From: Casuarius casuarius
Taxonomy: Eukaryota > Chordata > Aves > Casuariiformes > Casuariidae
Direction of reading: 5' to 3'
Length of the DNA stretch: 64,000 bases
Assembly: GCA_003342895.1 (NCBI GenBank)
Contig: PTFA01000191.1
Span: forward strand, 696,385 to 760,384
Position 1 is the first letter of the stretch, and each line of letters begins with the position of its first letter. Made by a program: the position numbers and the translations under genes. Below, one piece after another: positions 25,540-37,010 of this stretch. Under the pieces are notes generated by a model that had not been told where the DNA came from, did no database searches, and saw nothing but the letters and a program-made list of their open reading frames with translations.

Positions 25540-25661
25540 CAGTTCCACTGAGGGAGTAGCTAGGAGAGGGAGAAAAGACCTGAGCTGCAAAATCTTCAAA
25601 TGTCATCACTTCTTTATGATTCTGGATTATTGCTTCAAGATACAGAGCTCTTTCCTCATAA
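25540..25661 (-). other. Candidate 122-nt exon (unconfirmed)
   Basis: The best single exon candidate. On the minus strand the acceptor reads TTTCTGCAG with a branch-point-like CCTTAAC about 19 nt upstream. The donor is GGAACTG followed by GTGAGTCT. Between them 40 codons are open in one frame, including [18 protein letters not shown] and [18 protein letters not shown]. The exon enters needing one nucleotide and leaves with one. The composition looks like real protein, but I do not recognise the family and the phases do not join directly to the neighbouring candidates. Confidence 0.35.
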
Positions 25662-27190
25662 CTGCAGAAACCAGGTTAAGGAAACGTATGCACAAAATGC
25701 ATACACAATGCAGTTACACAATGTCTGAGGACTGTAGCAGTTCAAATCCACAGAAACATACAGAAAGCTGTACCACAGGCATGGAAAAGAGCATCCCAAA
25801 ATTTCATAGTACTACTTAACATTTCTGAACATGAGCAGTGAGGAGTGAAAACACTTAACTGCTTGAAATTATGAACAATATCTTTATCTGCATTAGTGAA
25901 AGGGATTGACCCCGAAGAGCCAACGGACTGACAAAATTACTGATGGTAAAAACAAAGCCTCCGGACTGTAGGCTTTTTTAAACCCCAAACCAACTTTACC
26001 AGAAAAGCTGTAGCACTTTGAAATGATCCTTGTCCACAATATTTGTTTTACTATAACCTTTTCATACCGGAAAAATAATTAGGTTGGAGGCACAAACTAC
26101 AGGAAAGAGGAAAAAAAAGCATATTTAATTGATCACTGTATTCCTTAAAAATAAATTTACAGTAATAAACAATTCCTGGAAGTGTGAAGTTCACATTTAA
26201 GACAGATGCCTGAAGGTGTTGTCTTATGAATCCTAAATAAACGATACAAATTGGGGGAAAAAAAAAAAAGAGCTTGCATGCAGTGTTGTCTGCATAATGC
26301 AGACAACAAAGCAATCTAAAATCAAGACTATTGCCTTTTAATTAAAACTCGGCAACCTGGAACACACAGCATTCAAATGTGTAATCAAAAACCAGTCACC
26401 AATAAAACTTACAAGCGTAACAAGCTGAAGCAACTTTCCAGCTGTCTTAATAGGACCCCTGCTTGCGGCAGCTTTTCACGGCGGAGAAAGCAAAGCTTTT
26501 CCTTTTGTGTGCAGCTTCTGTTTTCTCAGAAGGTGAATCATACACTTCCAATAACAGGATAACGTCTGAAACAAATCTCCAATAGACTAGAGAACCGCAC
26601 GTATGACTTTATGAATTAACGCTCTCTGGAGCCCGTATGACATCTCATTTTCCCATTTCCTCATTTAAAGCAAAAAAGTTTGCAGATCTGCATTTTGTTT
26701 TCACTGTGTGGAAGCGTGTTCTCTTTCTGCAAGACTCACGCGGGAAAAAAATGCCCCTTTCCGTTTAGAAAGCGGCAGTAGCTAGAATATCCCTAGCAAA
26801 AACATAATGCAGGTGAGGCTATTTAGAAGTGAAAAGCATTACCGGTTAATACTGCAATGCCATTTGCGACTTCCATTACGTCCGCAAGAACGCTTTAAAA
26901 GAGCATTTTTTTTTTTTAATTCAGAGTAAAACAATATTTAAAAACGCAATGTGGTGTTTCTAGTGTTCTGCGTAGATAAGGGGATAAGCAGACCGTTTCG
27001 GTCTTAACGGTATGCAAGTTCCTACAGACACTGTGTTAAAAAAAAAAAAAAAGAAAGGTTTTAATGCTGAGAGAGGCAGACAGATATGTGATAAATCTTC
27101 TTATAAACTTCCTGCAGAAAACTCGGGGAGGAAAATCAATACCGAGCATTGCAGCATTTGCACCTGCTGACTGTTATTTGCTTCCTTTTT
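25662..27190. other. AT-rich sequence with palindrome
   Basis: Low-GC unique sequence holding the palindrome at 26284-26308, short A runs (about 26268 and 27040) and a possibly conserved stretch at 26580-26700 (ATGAATTAACGC, CATTTAAAGC). No gene is supported; minus frame 26051-26314 has no motif. Confidence 0.4.
26284..26308. repeat. Near-perfect 25-bp palindrome
   Basis: Two 12-bp arms, TGTTGTCTGCAT and its exact reverse complement, flank a single A. By rough estimate, an inverted repeat this long with so short a spacer is unlikely by chance in 64 kb. It could be a binding site for a homodimeric transcription factor or a cruciform-forming site; no specific factor is assigned. Confidence 0.85.
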
Positions 27191-27194
27191 TTTT

Positions 27195-27660
27195 TCTTCC
27201 CCCCTCTCGCAGGGGCCGGGGGCCGCGGCCCGTCGCTGGCTGAACTCCCGGTGACTCGGGGCACTGAATGGGCTGTGAGCCCCTCGCCGAGGCGGCACAC
27301 GCCGCGAGCCCGCTCCCGGGGGGCGGCCGGCCGCCGGCCCCCGCTCATTACCGGCGTGCTTATGCCGCCGAGCACCCGGCTGTTGCCAGGGCCCGGCGCC
27401 CCCGGCCGCCGCGAGCCACCGTGCGGGCAAGCAGCGGGACGGGCGGCCGGAGCGGCCGTCTGGCGCGGAGGCACGCCGGCACTGAGCCGGCACGTGCTGG
27501 CGCAGCGGGAACGGCCCCCGGCGTGGCAAATCGCTGAAAGGGCTGCGCTCACTGCGGGGCCGGCGGCCATCTGAGCCAGTGGGCCTCCGCCGCCAGCGGG
27601 CCTCCGCCGCCAGCGCTCGGGCGGCAGGCCGCTCGCAGGCCCGGCTTAAACAAGGCAGAG
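27195..27660. promoter_or_regulatory. CpG island
   Basis: About 450 bp of very GC-rich, CpG-dense sequence (GGGCGGCCGGCCGCCGGCCC and similar) in an AT-rich neighbourhood. Its left edge is an excellent plus-strand splice acceptor: a T/C tract ending CCCCCCTCTCGCAG at 27212. An open frame follows to a donor-like GTGAGC at 27274. On the other side lies the minus-strand candidate exon 27811-27863. It could be a promoter or a CpG-rich internal exon. Frames in both directions are open because stops are rare, so coding direction cannot be read from them. Confidence 0.6.
27581..27614 (+). repeat. Perfect 17-bp tandem duplication in the CpG island
   Basis: GGGCCTCCGCCGCCAGC occurs twice, head to tail and identical. 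Slippage in GC-rich DNA is the likely origin. Confidence 0.95.
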
Positions 27661-27810
27661 CCCCCATAAAGGCTTTTCACGCTACGCCTGGTAACACCCC
27701 GCTGCTTAATGCACGGGCCCGCGCAGCCCACGCAAACAAAGCCGAGGCACGCGCTTGTTTTGCTGAGTGTCATGGGGAAAAGGAGAACGGCGAGGCGTCG
27801 CCTAGCTTAC

Positions 27811-27863
27811 CTTGCACCATGGATCGTCCAAATCCTTCTTTAAGAGATGGATGATATCCCTAG
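27811..27863 (-). other. Candidate 53-nt exon (unconfirmed)
   Basis: Minus-strand reading: acceptor CTTTTTTCCCACCTTCTGTATAG, then 53 nt open in a single frame (RDIIHLLKKDLDDPWCK), then donor TGCAAG followed by GTAAGC. Both splice signals are strong. It ends in phase 0. An alternative acceptor 4 nt downstream would keep the same frame. The gene is not recognised. It lies about 150 bp from the CpG island. Confidence 0.3.
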
Positions 27864-30800
27864 CTATACAGAAGGTGGGAAAAAAGTCCCCCTCCCCACG
27901 CACCCCCAACTAAACAGCTGGGCAACTAGAGAAGCATGTGAAAAACAGCATAGTGAGCCAAGTTTAAGCCAACATCCAGATACCTATAAAGATTTACCAG
28001 CAGCTCTAGAGGCGTAACAGGAAGATGCAAATTCAGTGCGTTTCCTGCAAACTGAACAGCTAGAGGCACCGCATGTACAGACCCAGCGAGGACGACCGCT
28101 GCATGCACCAGATGCACTCTGTCATCCCCCTCCCCAGCTCAGTGCGCTCTCCCCGTCTCTCAGGCTCCCTTAAGCACAGCCACCAAGAGGGTTAAATAGG
28201 ACAGCAATTTTTGTGATACCAACAGAAATCCATTGAGACATCAGGTGAGATGGTCATACTAATTTCCACTTATGGCGTAATCTAAGCAGCATTAAATAAC
28301 TACGGGAAGTGTAACTAAACTCACTGCTAGCTCTATGTTGATCTCAACTAATAAATGAAAAAGCAACTGAAGTTACACAAAAGTTTAAGTACTTTAATGG
28401 AAACATCAGGAAGATAGTAAGTTGTAAAGAACCCTTTCAAAATACATTCATCCTGTAAATATAGGTCAACAAAACAGTATGACATCATGAATATCATCTG
28501 AGCTCTCACACAAAATCTTTGTTCTATATATAACTCACTCAAGCTGTACTTCTTGCGTGCAAAGAAAAGCACAGTTTTGCTATTTAACTGTGCTTATGTC
28601 AAAATTTTCTGCAGGCATCACTACATTAGGCAATGTTCAGCCACCCTGGAGTCCCAAATAATCCATCGTGAGGATATGAGAGACCATAAAATATCCAAAG
28701 GGTAATTTGGGGGGAGAGCAGACTTGAAGATCAACATTTCAAGACCATTTGTACAGAAGCAGTCTGAAACTGTAATTTTCATTCGTAGTCTTGAGAAGCC
28801 TCAGATTTATCAGCACGTAAGAACACATTCAACCAGATAACCACTAGTGCAATACTGTATCTGTCAAAACTGCAGCCACTGTAAATTTGCTGTGCCTTCA
28901 TGCTCGAGAACCAGTGATTTGATTTTACTTTTTAAATGTATTAGAACGTTAAGCTAAATCCCTGTGCCATATAAACTACTACTTTTTAAAAAATACGCTG
29001 CGTATCTTAGCAGGCTATCATTCCCAACCCATTGCTATGCTTTGGGGTAAGCGGAGCAGGTAGGAAGCTTGAAGTGCCTGGCTGGCTTTTCTTGAGAAGC
29101 CTCAAGGCTAGATCGCTGAAGTGAAGCATGCAAATCACTCCACCAAGAAGGCCTAGCTGCACAGAGGATGGGTTATGATCTTGAACCCTACACCAGCGAA
29201 GAAGCTGGACAGCTGGCTTCCCTGATTAACTAAGCCCCCATTTATCTGAGGGTTTTGGGTGTCCCCTGAGATCTTCAGATAAATGGAGTTATGCTAGACA
29301 TTCAAAGGAGCTGATCGAAAGCAGCCTCTTTTAATATGTATGGCAATTTGACTCCCCTCTTAAATGACTGGATTATTTTACATTTTGCTTCTATCCAGAC
29401 AAAACTCTAGAATGAAATGTTTTCAGAAGGCGCAAACATTTTTATTTACTTCATATTCTAAGTGAAGTAGAGAGCCATGACGAGGCATGAATTATTGACC
29501 ATGAATGCATATGAATGTGTGACATTAGGAACTTAGCTCAAATTAGAATATGATAATCAAACCTCAGCATTTGAATATTATAACTTTTTACAACTATTTT
29601 ATCACTTCATCAATTATTTTAATAGTTCAACCATACAATGTAAACTGCAGGGGGAAAAACATTAAAATGCTGAAATTAACTATTTGGAACAAACCACTCT
29701 GTCTTTCTGCAATTTGTAGGACGATCTGTGAAGTATTGCTATAAAACACAGTAAACACATTCTTCTAGACTGAGAAACCAAAATAAGACAAAAGGTAGAA
29801 TTAAAAAAAATACACCGGAGACCCGTGTATCAGCAGGTATACAGCTGACCATGGTCCTCAGCTAGTATAAATCAGCATAGCTCTGTCGGCAGTTTCATTT
29901 TCACCGAGACCACCTTTGTTTAGCAGTGGGACTATACTGGGTAGAGCTGAGCAGAAGGGAAGAAAGCAGTCATTTGGTTATCTACCTAAAAGTGTCTCTG
30001 CTATTTTCCTAGGTTCAAATCCTGAGAAAAAGGGGAATATTGTTAGGAGACTGCTACGATTACCAAAGTAAAACTGAGAAAAATAATTTTTGAAAATATG
30101 GAGTAGTCACATAGCTGTATACTTAGACACTTCAAGTTATCATTCAGCAAAACTAGACTGCTAATTATTAAAGAATAGCTCAAAAGCAGATACGGCATCA
30201 GAAGGAAAGCTCAAATACAATGAGACTATAAAAAAGGAGAAGAGAGGAAAAAAAAAAAAAGGAGGAGGATATATCCAGAAGCAACTTGAAGGCAGCAGAT
30301 ATTCCTAGGCATTTTACAACTGGTAAATGAAAACTGATTTACCTTTGACAGACATCTGACTGTGGAAATGAAGAAAATGGAACTGTTGGATTTGGGCTTT
30401 ATAGGATGCCTATATGCTTTTCAACCAAAAGGATTCCAAACAAAAGTTTTATCAACTGCCACGCATACACAAATTTTAGATTTCCATACACATCTTACAT
30501 ATTAAATGTGTGAAAGGATCATGACTGACAAGCACCAATTCCACATTTAACCTCTACAAACAGAGCCAGTTTCAAACATACAGTTTAAAACGTAAATACT
30601 TAGAATAATACTCAAAAGTCTTTGTTGTCTCGGTTCTATAGTTGACATGAGCCAACCTAGGGTCAAGATCCGTCCACGGCTTTCTTCTCTGTACATACCA
30701 TAGATGACTACATATTTAGAAAAGGGGGGAATATAGAAGACAATTTTTCAAACTGAGCCTGTGATGACCACAAGCAAAAATATCAGATACCCATCCCTGC

Positions 30801-33000
30801 TGATTGTGCTGGTCAGCAATTCCTTCTCCATATCATTTTTAGAAAATAAAAACATTTTGGCAACACTCATATTCTCGCACCAATATATGGACCCTGCTAT
30901 GTATTTTGTTAACGGCAGCACTCTTTTCATGCAAGCAAAAGACAAAATTATTTGTGGGTTTGTGAACAGGGAAACAGAGGATTGACTGGCTGCTCTCCAC
31001 AGTTCGTTATTTGCAGCGTGCCAATGCCAGGGGGCTCCAAGCCTGGCCTGGCACCCAACTGCTAGGGTCCACAAAGAACTCGCACTAAAATCACTGTTCT
31101 GCTGGCGCCAGGGGGATTGCCAAGTAAGTTAATGCGGACTGTTGGCATGAACCTATTGCAATTCCCATCTGTGATGTGAATCCCACCCTGAGAAGGGGTT
31201 TCGGGGCATCTGGCCAGCGGAGAAGCTGAAAGCACAGAGGTAGACAGTTCCTTCCAACCCATCAGACAACAAGGCTGTCTACATGTCTAACTGCCAATTC
31301 CTAATTCCACCAATGAGGGCAACTTGAAGGAACAACAAATTCTTTAAACCTACTGTCATACGCAAGAGAGCGCATTTCACAAATCTGCACTTTGGGTTTC
31401 CAGCTTCACAGGTGCTTATACAGGTGATTACACAGTTATTTTGTAGATAAGGTAAGGAAAACCTATTTTGTAAAGAGCTTTTTTCTTAGGCCAGCTTGAC
31501 AGATTCTAAGGCAGAGGAAATATAAAGTTGTGGTGAACTTTTATTTACTGATTTGTCCTTTCAAGAGTTCAGTGTCAAAGAACTCCTGGTAGGCAATTTC
31601 TGGCACCAGTCTGCATTAGTAATGATATTTTTAACATACATTTAGTCTCCAAGTTGAATAAGACTGCCTACAACACATCTTTTGACGTATAAGCTTACAA
31701 CGAAGTGGCAAAAATAAGATAAACAGTAGTTCTCTAAACAGTGAAATGTCAACACTTGGCTAAACAGTGCTTGCTGAATTTCTGCCATCCTGTTCCATAC
31801 TAGTAATCGAGCAGTTCCAAAGCGTTAGGATCCTGATCCCAGTTTTAAAGACCACCAACTGCAAAACTCCAATTAATTAAAATAGGTAAGAATTAAGCTA
31901 TACAAAGCTTCCTTTGCTCCTGAGTATGCCAGAGAACTCAGCAACAGCTCCCTTGTGTAATTACAAGGAGGGGAATCACTGTTCTTGAAATACGTAGCAG
32001 ATTACGCCTGTAACAGCAGATCAAACTCCATCCCAACGCAGTTATGCAGATGTGTAGTTCAAATAATCTTTTACTTGCATACTCTGAAGCTAAATCATCC
32101 TATCTAATACACACTAAAAAGCAGCCTTTTTTCTTCCTCCAGCAAACAATACAGGGGAACTAGAGAAGCAAGGTTTTGCAGGTCAAATTCAGATTGTTAA
32201 GACAGCAAGCACACACATCGACTGCCTGCTTCATTCTTGATCCATAAACGTAGTAGATTCTTCACTTATAGGAATATCAAATACACAGCATTTTAAAACA
32301 AATTAGCAAACTCAGGAAATAAAGACATCTTTACATTTATTTCAATATCCTCTTAATTTGTAGCATGAATGACAAAGATAGTTCTACAAAAAGGTTTTGC
32401 TCCTGCCACCAAGTTAGTAGTTTTGAAAATTAATAGGAATATAAATGTTTGGGACTTACCAAAGTAGAATAAAGCCGGGACCATAAAACTGAGGTTAACA
32501 GAAATGTGCCGGTAGATAACCTTTACACACCTGATCAGCCTCCTTACAGCTCTGATCACCACAGACTTACTGTACTTGTTTTGTGGTAAGTAATTTCAGT
32601 GTGAAACTCGATATGCTTGATAGGGCTTGCCATCATTTATGGTCTAGTGACTGTCACTACTGCATAAATTTAACTGAAAACTTTTGGGGGAATTTTAGTA
32701 ACATATATCCTTCACTGAACAAGTGCAATTAAGCTATACCTGTCAGCAACCACGCACTTGTTTTTAAACCAAAGCATCTGAGACCAAAACTTTAGAAACT
32801 GAAACATGTCTTAGATTCATCAATGTAACCTTTAAGAATATTAGATAAGGTTGATTCTGCATATAATTCTCCAACTCACAAGGTTTTGTGTGAGATGGGA
32901 ATACAATTCACTCCCTTGCCCCACGGTCAGGCCTGAAGAATGCCATCTGTTTGTCTTCCAGCCCATGGGATTTCATGGTTGATGCCCTCCCTGGTGGGAC
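27864..33000. other. Long AT-rich stretch, nothing recognised
   Basis: About 5 kb of low-GC unique sequence. Frames are short and without motifs. A tRNA B-box-like word (GGTTCAAATCC at about 30013) has no matching A-box. A 10-bp CTGGCGCCAG palindrome lies at about 31102. No LTR, CR1 or DNA-transposon ends were recognised. Confidence 0.45.
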
Positions 33001-33009
33001 CCGGGCCGG

Positions 33010-33141
33010 TTAGTGCCAGTGCTGCTGCTGCTGTCCCTCCTCCTCATCCAGAATGAGCAGATGATCCTCTTCTGCCAAAATCAAGAGATCATCCTCTTTG
33101 TAGCATAATTTTCCTTTGCTCTCCCATCCTTCAGTACAGAT
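33010..33141 (-). other. Short open frame with imperfect 27-nt repeat (doubtful)
   Basis: Minus frame of 43 codons ending in TAA at 33010-33012. It contains two similar units, KEDDLLILA and EEDHLLILD, then EEE, Gly, four Gln and HWH. The units come from a 27-nt imperfect tandem repeat (33046-33072 and 33073-33099, 19 of 27 positions equal). The plus strand is also open and Leu-rich (VPVLLLLSLLLIQNEQ). The reading direction, if any, is unknown. It could be a terminal exon, a fragment of an unrecognised element, or a chance duplication. Confidence 0.2.
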
Positions 33142-36100
33142 TTACATGCACAAACAGCCTTCTTCTACTATCACATACTATATTAGGTGGACTTCAGGGG
33201 GATTTTTAAGTCATAGGCAGTGGTTAGAGGCCAGAACACATTGGTTTACAAAAGGCCTGCCTCTCAGTGAAACCTATGGGTGTTAAGAGATTTTCAAACA
33301 GATTGCTAATTTATGGAACATTTGCCTACTGCACCAGCATCATATGTTCAATACTTTGCCATTTCCCCCCCCNAGCAGGACTGTATCTTTCTGCAGGTTT
33401 ATAACAGAATCTCAGTCATGACTGACAGTAACTTGGCTTTAGATACTACCACAACATATAATAAAAGTTACCTGTAATTGCTTAAAGTAATACGGCAAAC
33501 TATTCTACAGCATTTTCCAAAACACTAACACTGCGCAATACATTTGTTTCCTCAGAGCTAATTGTCATTAATTGCTTTAAAGAGGAAAGCTAAACAAACA
33601 ACAAAACCCCATTTCACTTTGTTTGAAACCAACTCCTTGGAAATCAAGTAATGTAACAGCAAAATCCTACAGAAGGTGCCCTGAGGCAAAAAGTGAAGGC
33701 TTATGCTCTTATGTGCTGAACTACTCTCTAGCATTTGCTCCTGGCTCTAGTTTATTTTTAGGTAGCAAGTTGCCCAAGGTGTGCTGTGAACTCTCAATCT
33801 GGCAGTAGTACTCAATGTGCTGCTGTGGGATGTCAGGAATATGTGGCACGTTAGTCATGCCTAGTGCTTCAGGGAAGAACTTTGCATTTATTATGAATAA
33901 GGCAGAAAACAAGCTTTCGTCTTAATTTACTAGTATTCTTCCTTGAAGGAAACCCCAGAGAGCAGATATATCATACCATTAGAGAACAATCATCTAATAG
34001 TAGAAGCGAAAGAACAATGGCTTACTTCCCTGATATACTACAACAATTCTGTATTTTAATAGCATTCATGTTTATCCATATCTTCAGCTTTTTTATTTTA
34101 CTGTGGAGTACTTGTGATGATCTCCTATCAGGTACTCCTGTTTGTACAGATACCTGCTCTGCTGAAAAAAAAAGTTCCAAATGCACCTCACCCCCTTTAT
34201 TAGCTTTACTCTAATTGAGGTCATTCTTACTGCAGCAGAAAGGAAACACTGCAGCTGTGCACAAAGTAGTGTCAAAACTACCAAACACACACTTATACAG
34301 AAAAAAGGCATTTTTAAACTTTGTATTCTACACTCAGCCCTCTGCATATCCAAGGTCTATTTAACTGCTGTACCCCATGCTTCACCTTTGTGATAAGACT
34401 TTGATTAAAATATTTCAATTGATTGAAGTGATGACATAATTGCTTATTATCAGTTAGTGCAGTAGAAGCCCTAACTGGTAAATCAGTCTGGAGAGCACAC
34501 AAAAATTCAAGCACGAAGAAGCTACTTCTGAATAAGTTCTATCCTGCAAGAACCCTGGTGACTTGGTTACAATTTTTTTGCCCATCGATTCAGTGGGGCA
34601 TCATTGCTCTGATCCAGATTTTCTATGGATGTATCCATAATAGCTCACTAGCTAATTTTGAGCGATACCTTAAAGTGACAGAAACTGCTCAGGACAAATG
34701 GCAAGTCACCTTCAGAGCCCCTGCGCAGGCAGATTTAGAAGCTCCCTCTCCTGAGGGCAGTGGAGTGCATTACATGCTGGCTGCTTCCACCGGCAAAGTA
34801 CTTACTCATCTGGAGAAATAAACTGGAGACTTCAAAACTAAAGAACTTACTTCATACGCCAGCTGACTACAACTGCTTCTAAGGCCCAGGAAGCTGAAGG
34901 TGGAGATGTGCTGGCCTCGCCGAGGCAGCACAGGAAGCAGGCAGGAGACCCCGAGGAGATGGCCTCTTCCGAGGTAGCTCATTAAGAGCAGAGCCTGGCC
35001 ACATGTGACCTTTCCTGCGCAGTGAGCAGGGGTTTATTCGCCAACAAGTATGAGAGGGAGCTGCTGTCACGCAGAGGCTTCATGCAATGCTCGTTTTGCT
35101 GCACAGGTCTCCAGTGAAGGCAGCCTGGTGGCTGCAGAAGACATGCCTGGGTCATATTTTTTATGGAGATCATTATAACAATGAAACTGCCCTGTTTTAT
35201 CAGTGTAGGTGCAGCTGCCGATGCTCATGTTCCGCAATTATCTAGCTTGTGCCACAAACTAGGTGATCATCAAGAGATAAATAACTGGAGGAAAGGTCGC
35301 ATGTTACTGAGCAATGCTGCCCCTGCGCTTGGTTGCAGTGTTAATTTTATTCAAGCACTAACAAAATGCACCTATTTCAGTAACTCCACTAATGAGCTGT
35401 TACTTTTGGACAGCTTAGAAAAAGGGCAAAGTTACAAAGGTTCAATTATTTGTCATTTGCTTATGCCTTCCAGTGCCTTCAAATTGGCTGGCTGAACACA
35501 CAGAATAATATACTCTCTTTGGTCTACCATTGTGAACCACATACCAGTAATACTATCCACCCTTTTCATTTTAGTATCATCTTTGCTACAACATATATAT
35601 GCTACAGGGAATGGAGTTTCCTTTTGAAAGCAGGAGTACTTTTCCCCTACGACAGTATTTTCTGTTCATAAAGAGTAGTAGGTGGGCTTTTCAAAACTGT
35701 TACAAGTTGCCCACACTACCCTTGGAGTAGGATGGTAAAATTCCCAACAGCTTTTATCAAGCAAATCTCGAGAACTTGAAAACTTCAATCCTGTAACAAT
35801 AACAGTAAACTAATATGACACTAGATGTGAGACTGTGAATCTATGTCCTTCCCAACTGTATAATCATTTCAGAGGTACTGTTCATTTCAAGTCGTTGCAG
35901 AAAGAACAGCTTATGAAGAAGGACAGTGTATTGCACTAAAAGCCTTCACAAAACTTTGTTGAAAAAAAAGCAGGTATGCTTGCTCTGGGTCGCAGGCATA
36001 ATTTCCATCTTTCAGAGGAAAAAAAAAAGAAAAAGACTGAGTGACTGAACCACTCTGGAGACTGTTTTTAGAAGACAGCAGTGGTGTTTTGGAGCTACAG

Positions 36101-36962
36101 AGCAGAAAGCCACAGAACATTACTAGCTGAATTTATACATATCGTGCTTCTGCCTTCCACTTCCTGTGATTGATTTATTGGCATGCAAATGGGATTTTTG
36201 AGTCAGCTTATGGAGAAAATTACTAATTCACTATTTTTTGCAGCACATATGGACCAAATACTCAGTTAAACTCAAACATGGTGTGTGCTGTCCCACTATA
36301 TAGCTTATCTGAAGGTGCAACATGAAGACATTGTTCACCAATGTTCATGATGAATTCATTACTTACAAACGGCCAAGCCACGTGAGCATTACTCAGTATA
36401 TTCCAAGTGTGTGACCCTAACTGTTAGGTTGGATGTCCTAATGGAAAGTAAAGGGATCAGTAAATGCCGAGTGACAAATACATACACCATATCCACACAA
36501 ATAAATTACATATGCGGAGGTATGCTCTGGCACGTCTCCCATCTTGTATGGAATGGCTTGCGTCCGTATTATTAAACCTCCCTAGTTTCCAAAACAGGAT
36601 AGCTACATCCAAACTTCTTTCTTGTGCCAGGAATTTTGGGAGAGTGCTGCTTGGCTTGGGTCAACAGTATGCCAAGGACCATTTTAATAGTGCAACAGTA
36701 TGGATGATAGAGGTCAGGGGCCTGAGAATATTCCTTGGATTCATCTAATTCACTAGTATAGAATACAGACTGATTCGTCCAAAATATTTTACTCTTAAAA
36801 AGACAGAGAAAGCCTGATGCAGATTGGGAGTATTATTTCCATCATTTTACAGATGACAGATGTACAGAAAGATTGCAAATGTATTTGGAAGTCATACTCT
36901 AGTTTCTTTACCTCAAAATCATCCTGTATAACTCAGGTCTCAATTTCTTTTTTTCTTAACAG
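33142..36962. other. AT-rich sequence without a supported gene
   Basis: Low-GC unique sequence. A plus frame at 34558-34821 (87 codons) and another at 35163-35495 (110 codons) have no recognised motif. One N follows a C run at 33373. Confidence 0.4.
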
Positions 36963-37010
36963 GCTTCCTGTCTGTCTCACAACAGGACATATTTGGAGAA
37001 TTTTTAAAAT
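36963..37010 (+). other. Candidate 48-nt exon (unconfirmed)
   Basis: On the plus strand a textbook acceptor (CAATTTCTTTTTTTCTTAACAG) precedes 48 nt and the donor is AAAAT followed by GTAAGTGA. Two frames are open; the more protein-like reads FLSVSQQDIFGEFLK. The gene is unknown and the opposite strand carries other candidates, so a pseudo-exon is quite possible. Confidence 0.25.

Noticed and set aside
30011..30026. tRNA B-box-like word GGTTCAAATCC
   Set aside because: No A-box at the right distance upstream and the flanks do not form a cloverleaf.
31100..31115. Retroviral primer-binding site (TGGCGCCAGG)
   Set aside because: It is part of a 10-bp palindrome, lacks the following PBS bases, and no LTR lies upstream.
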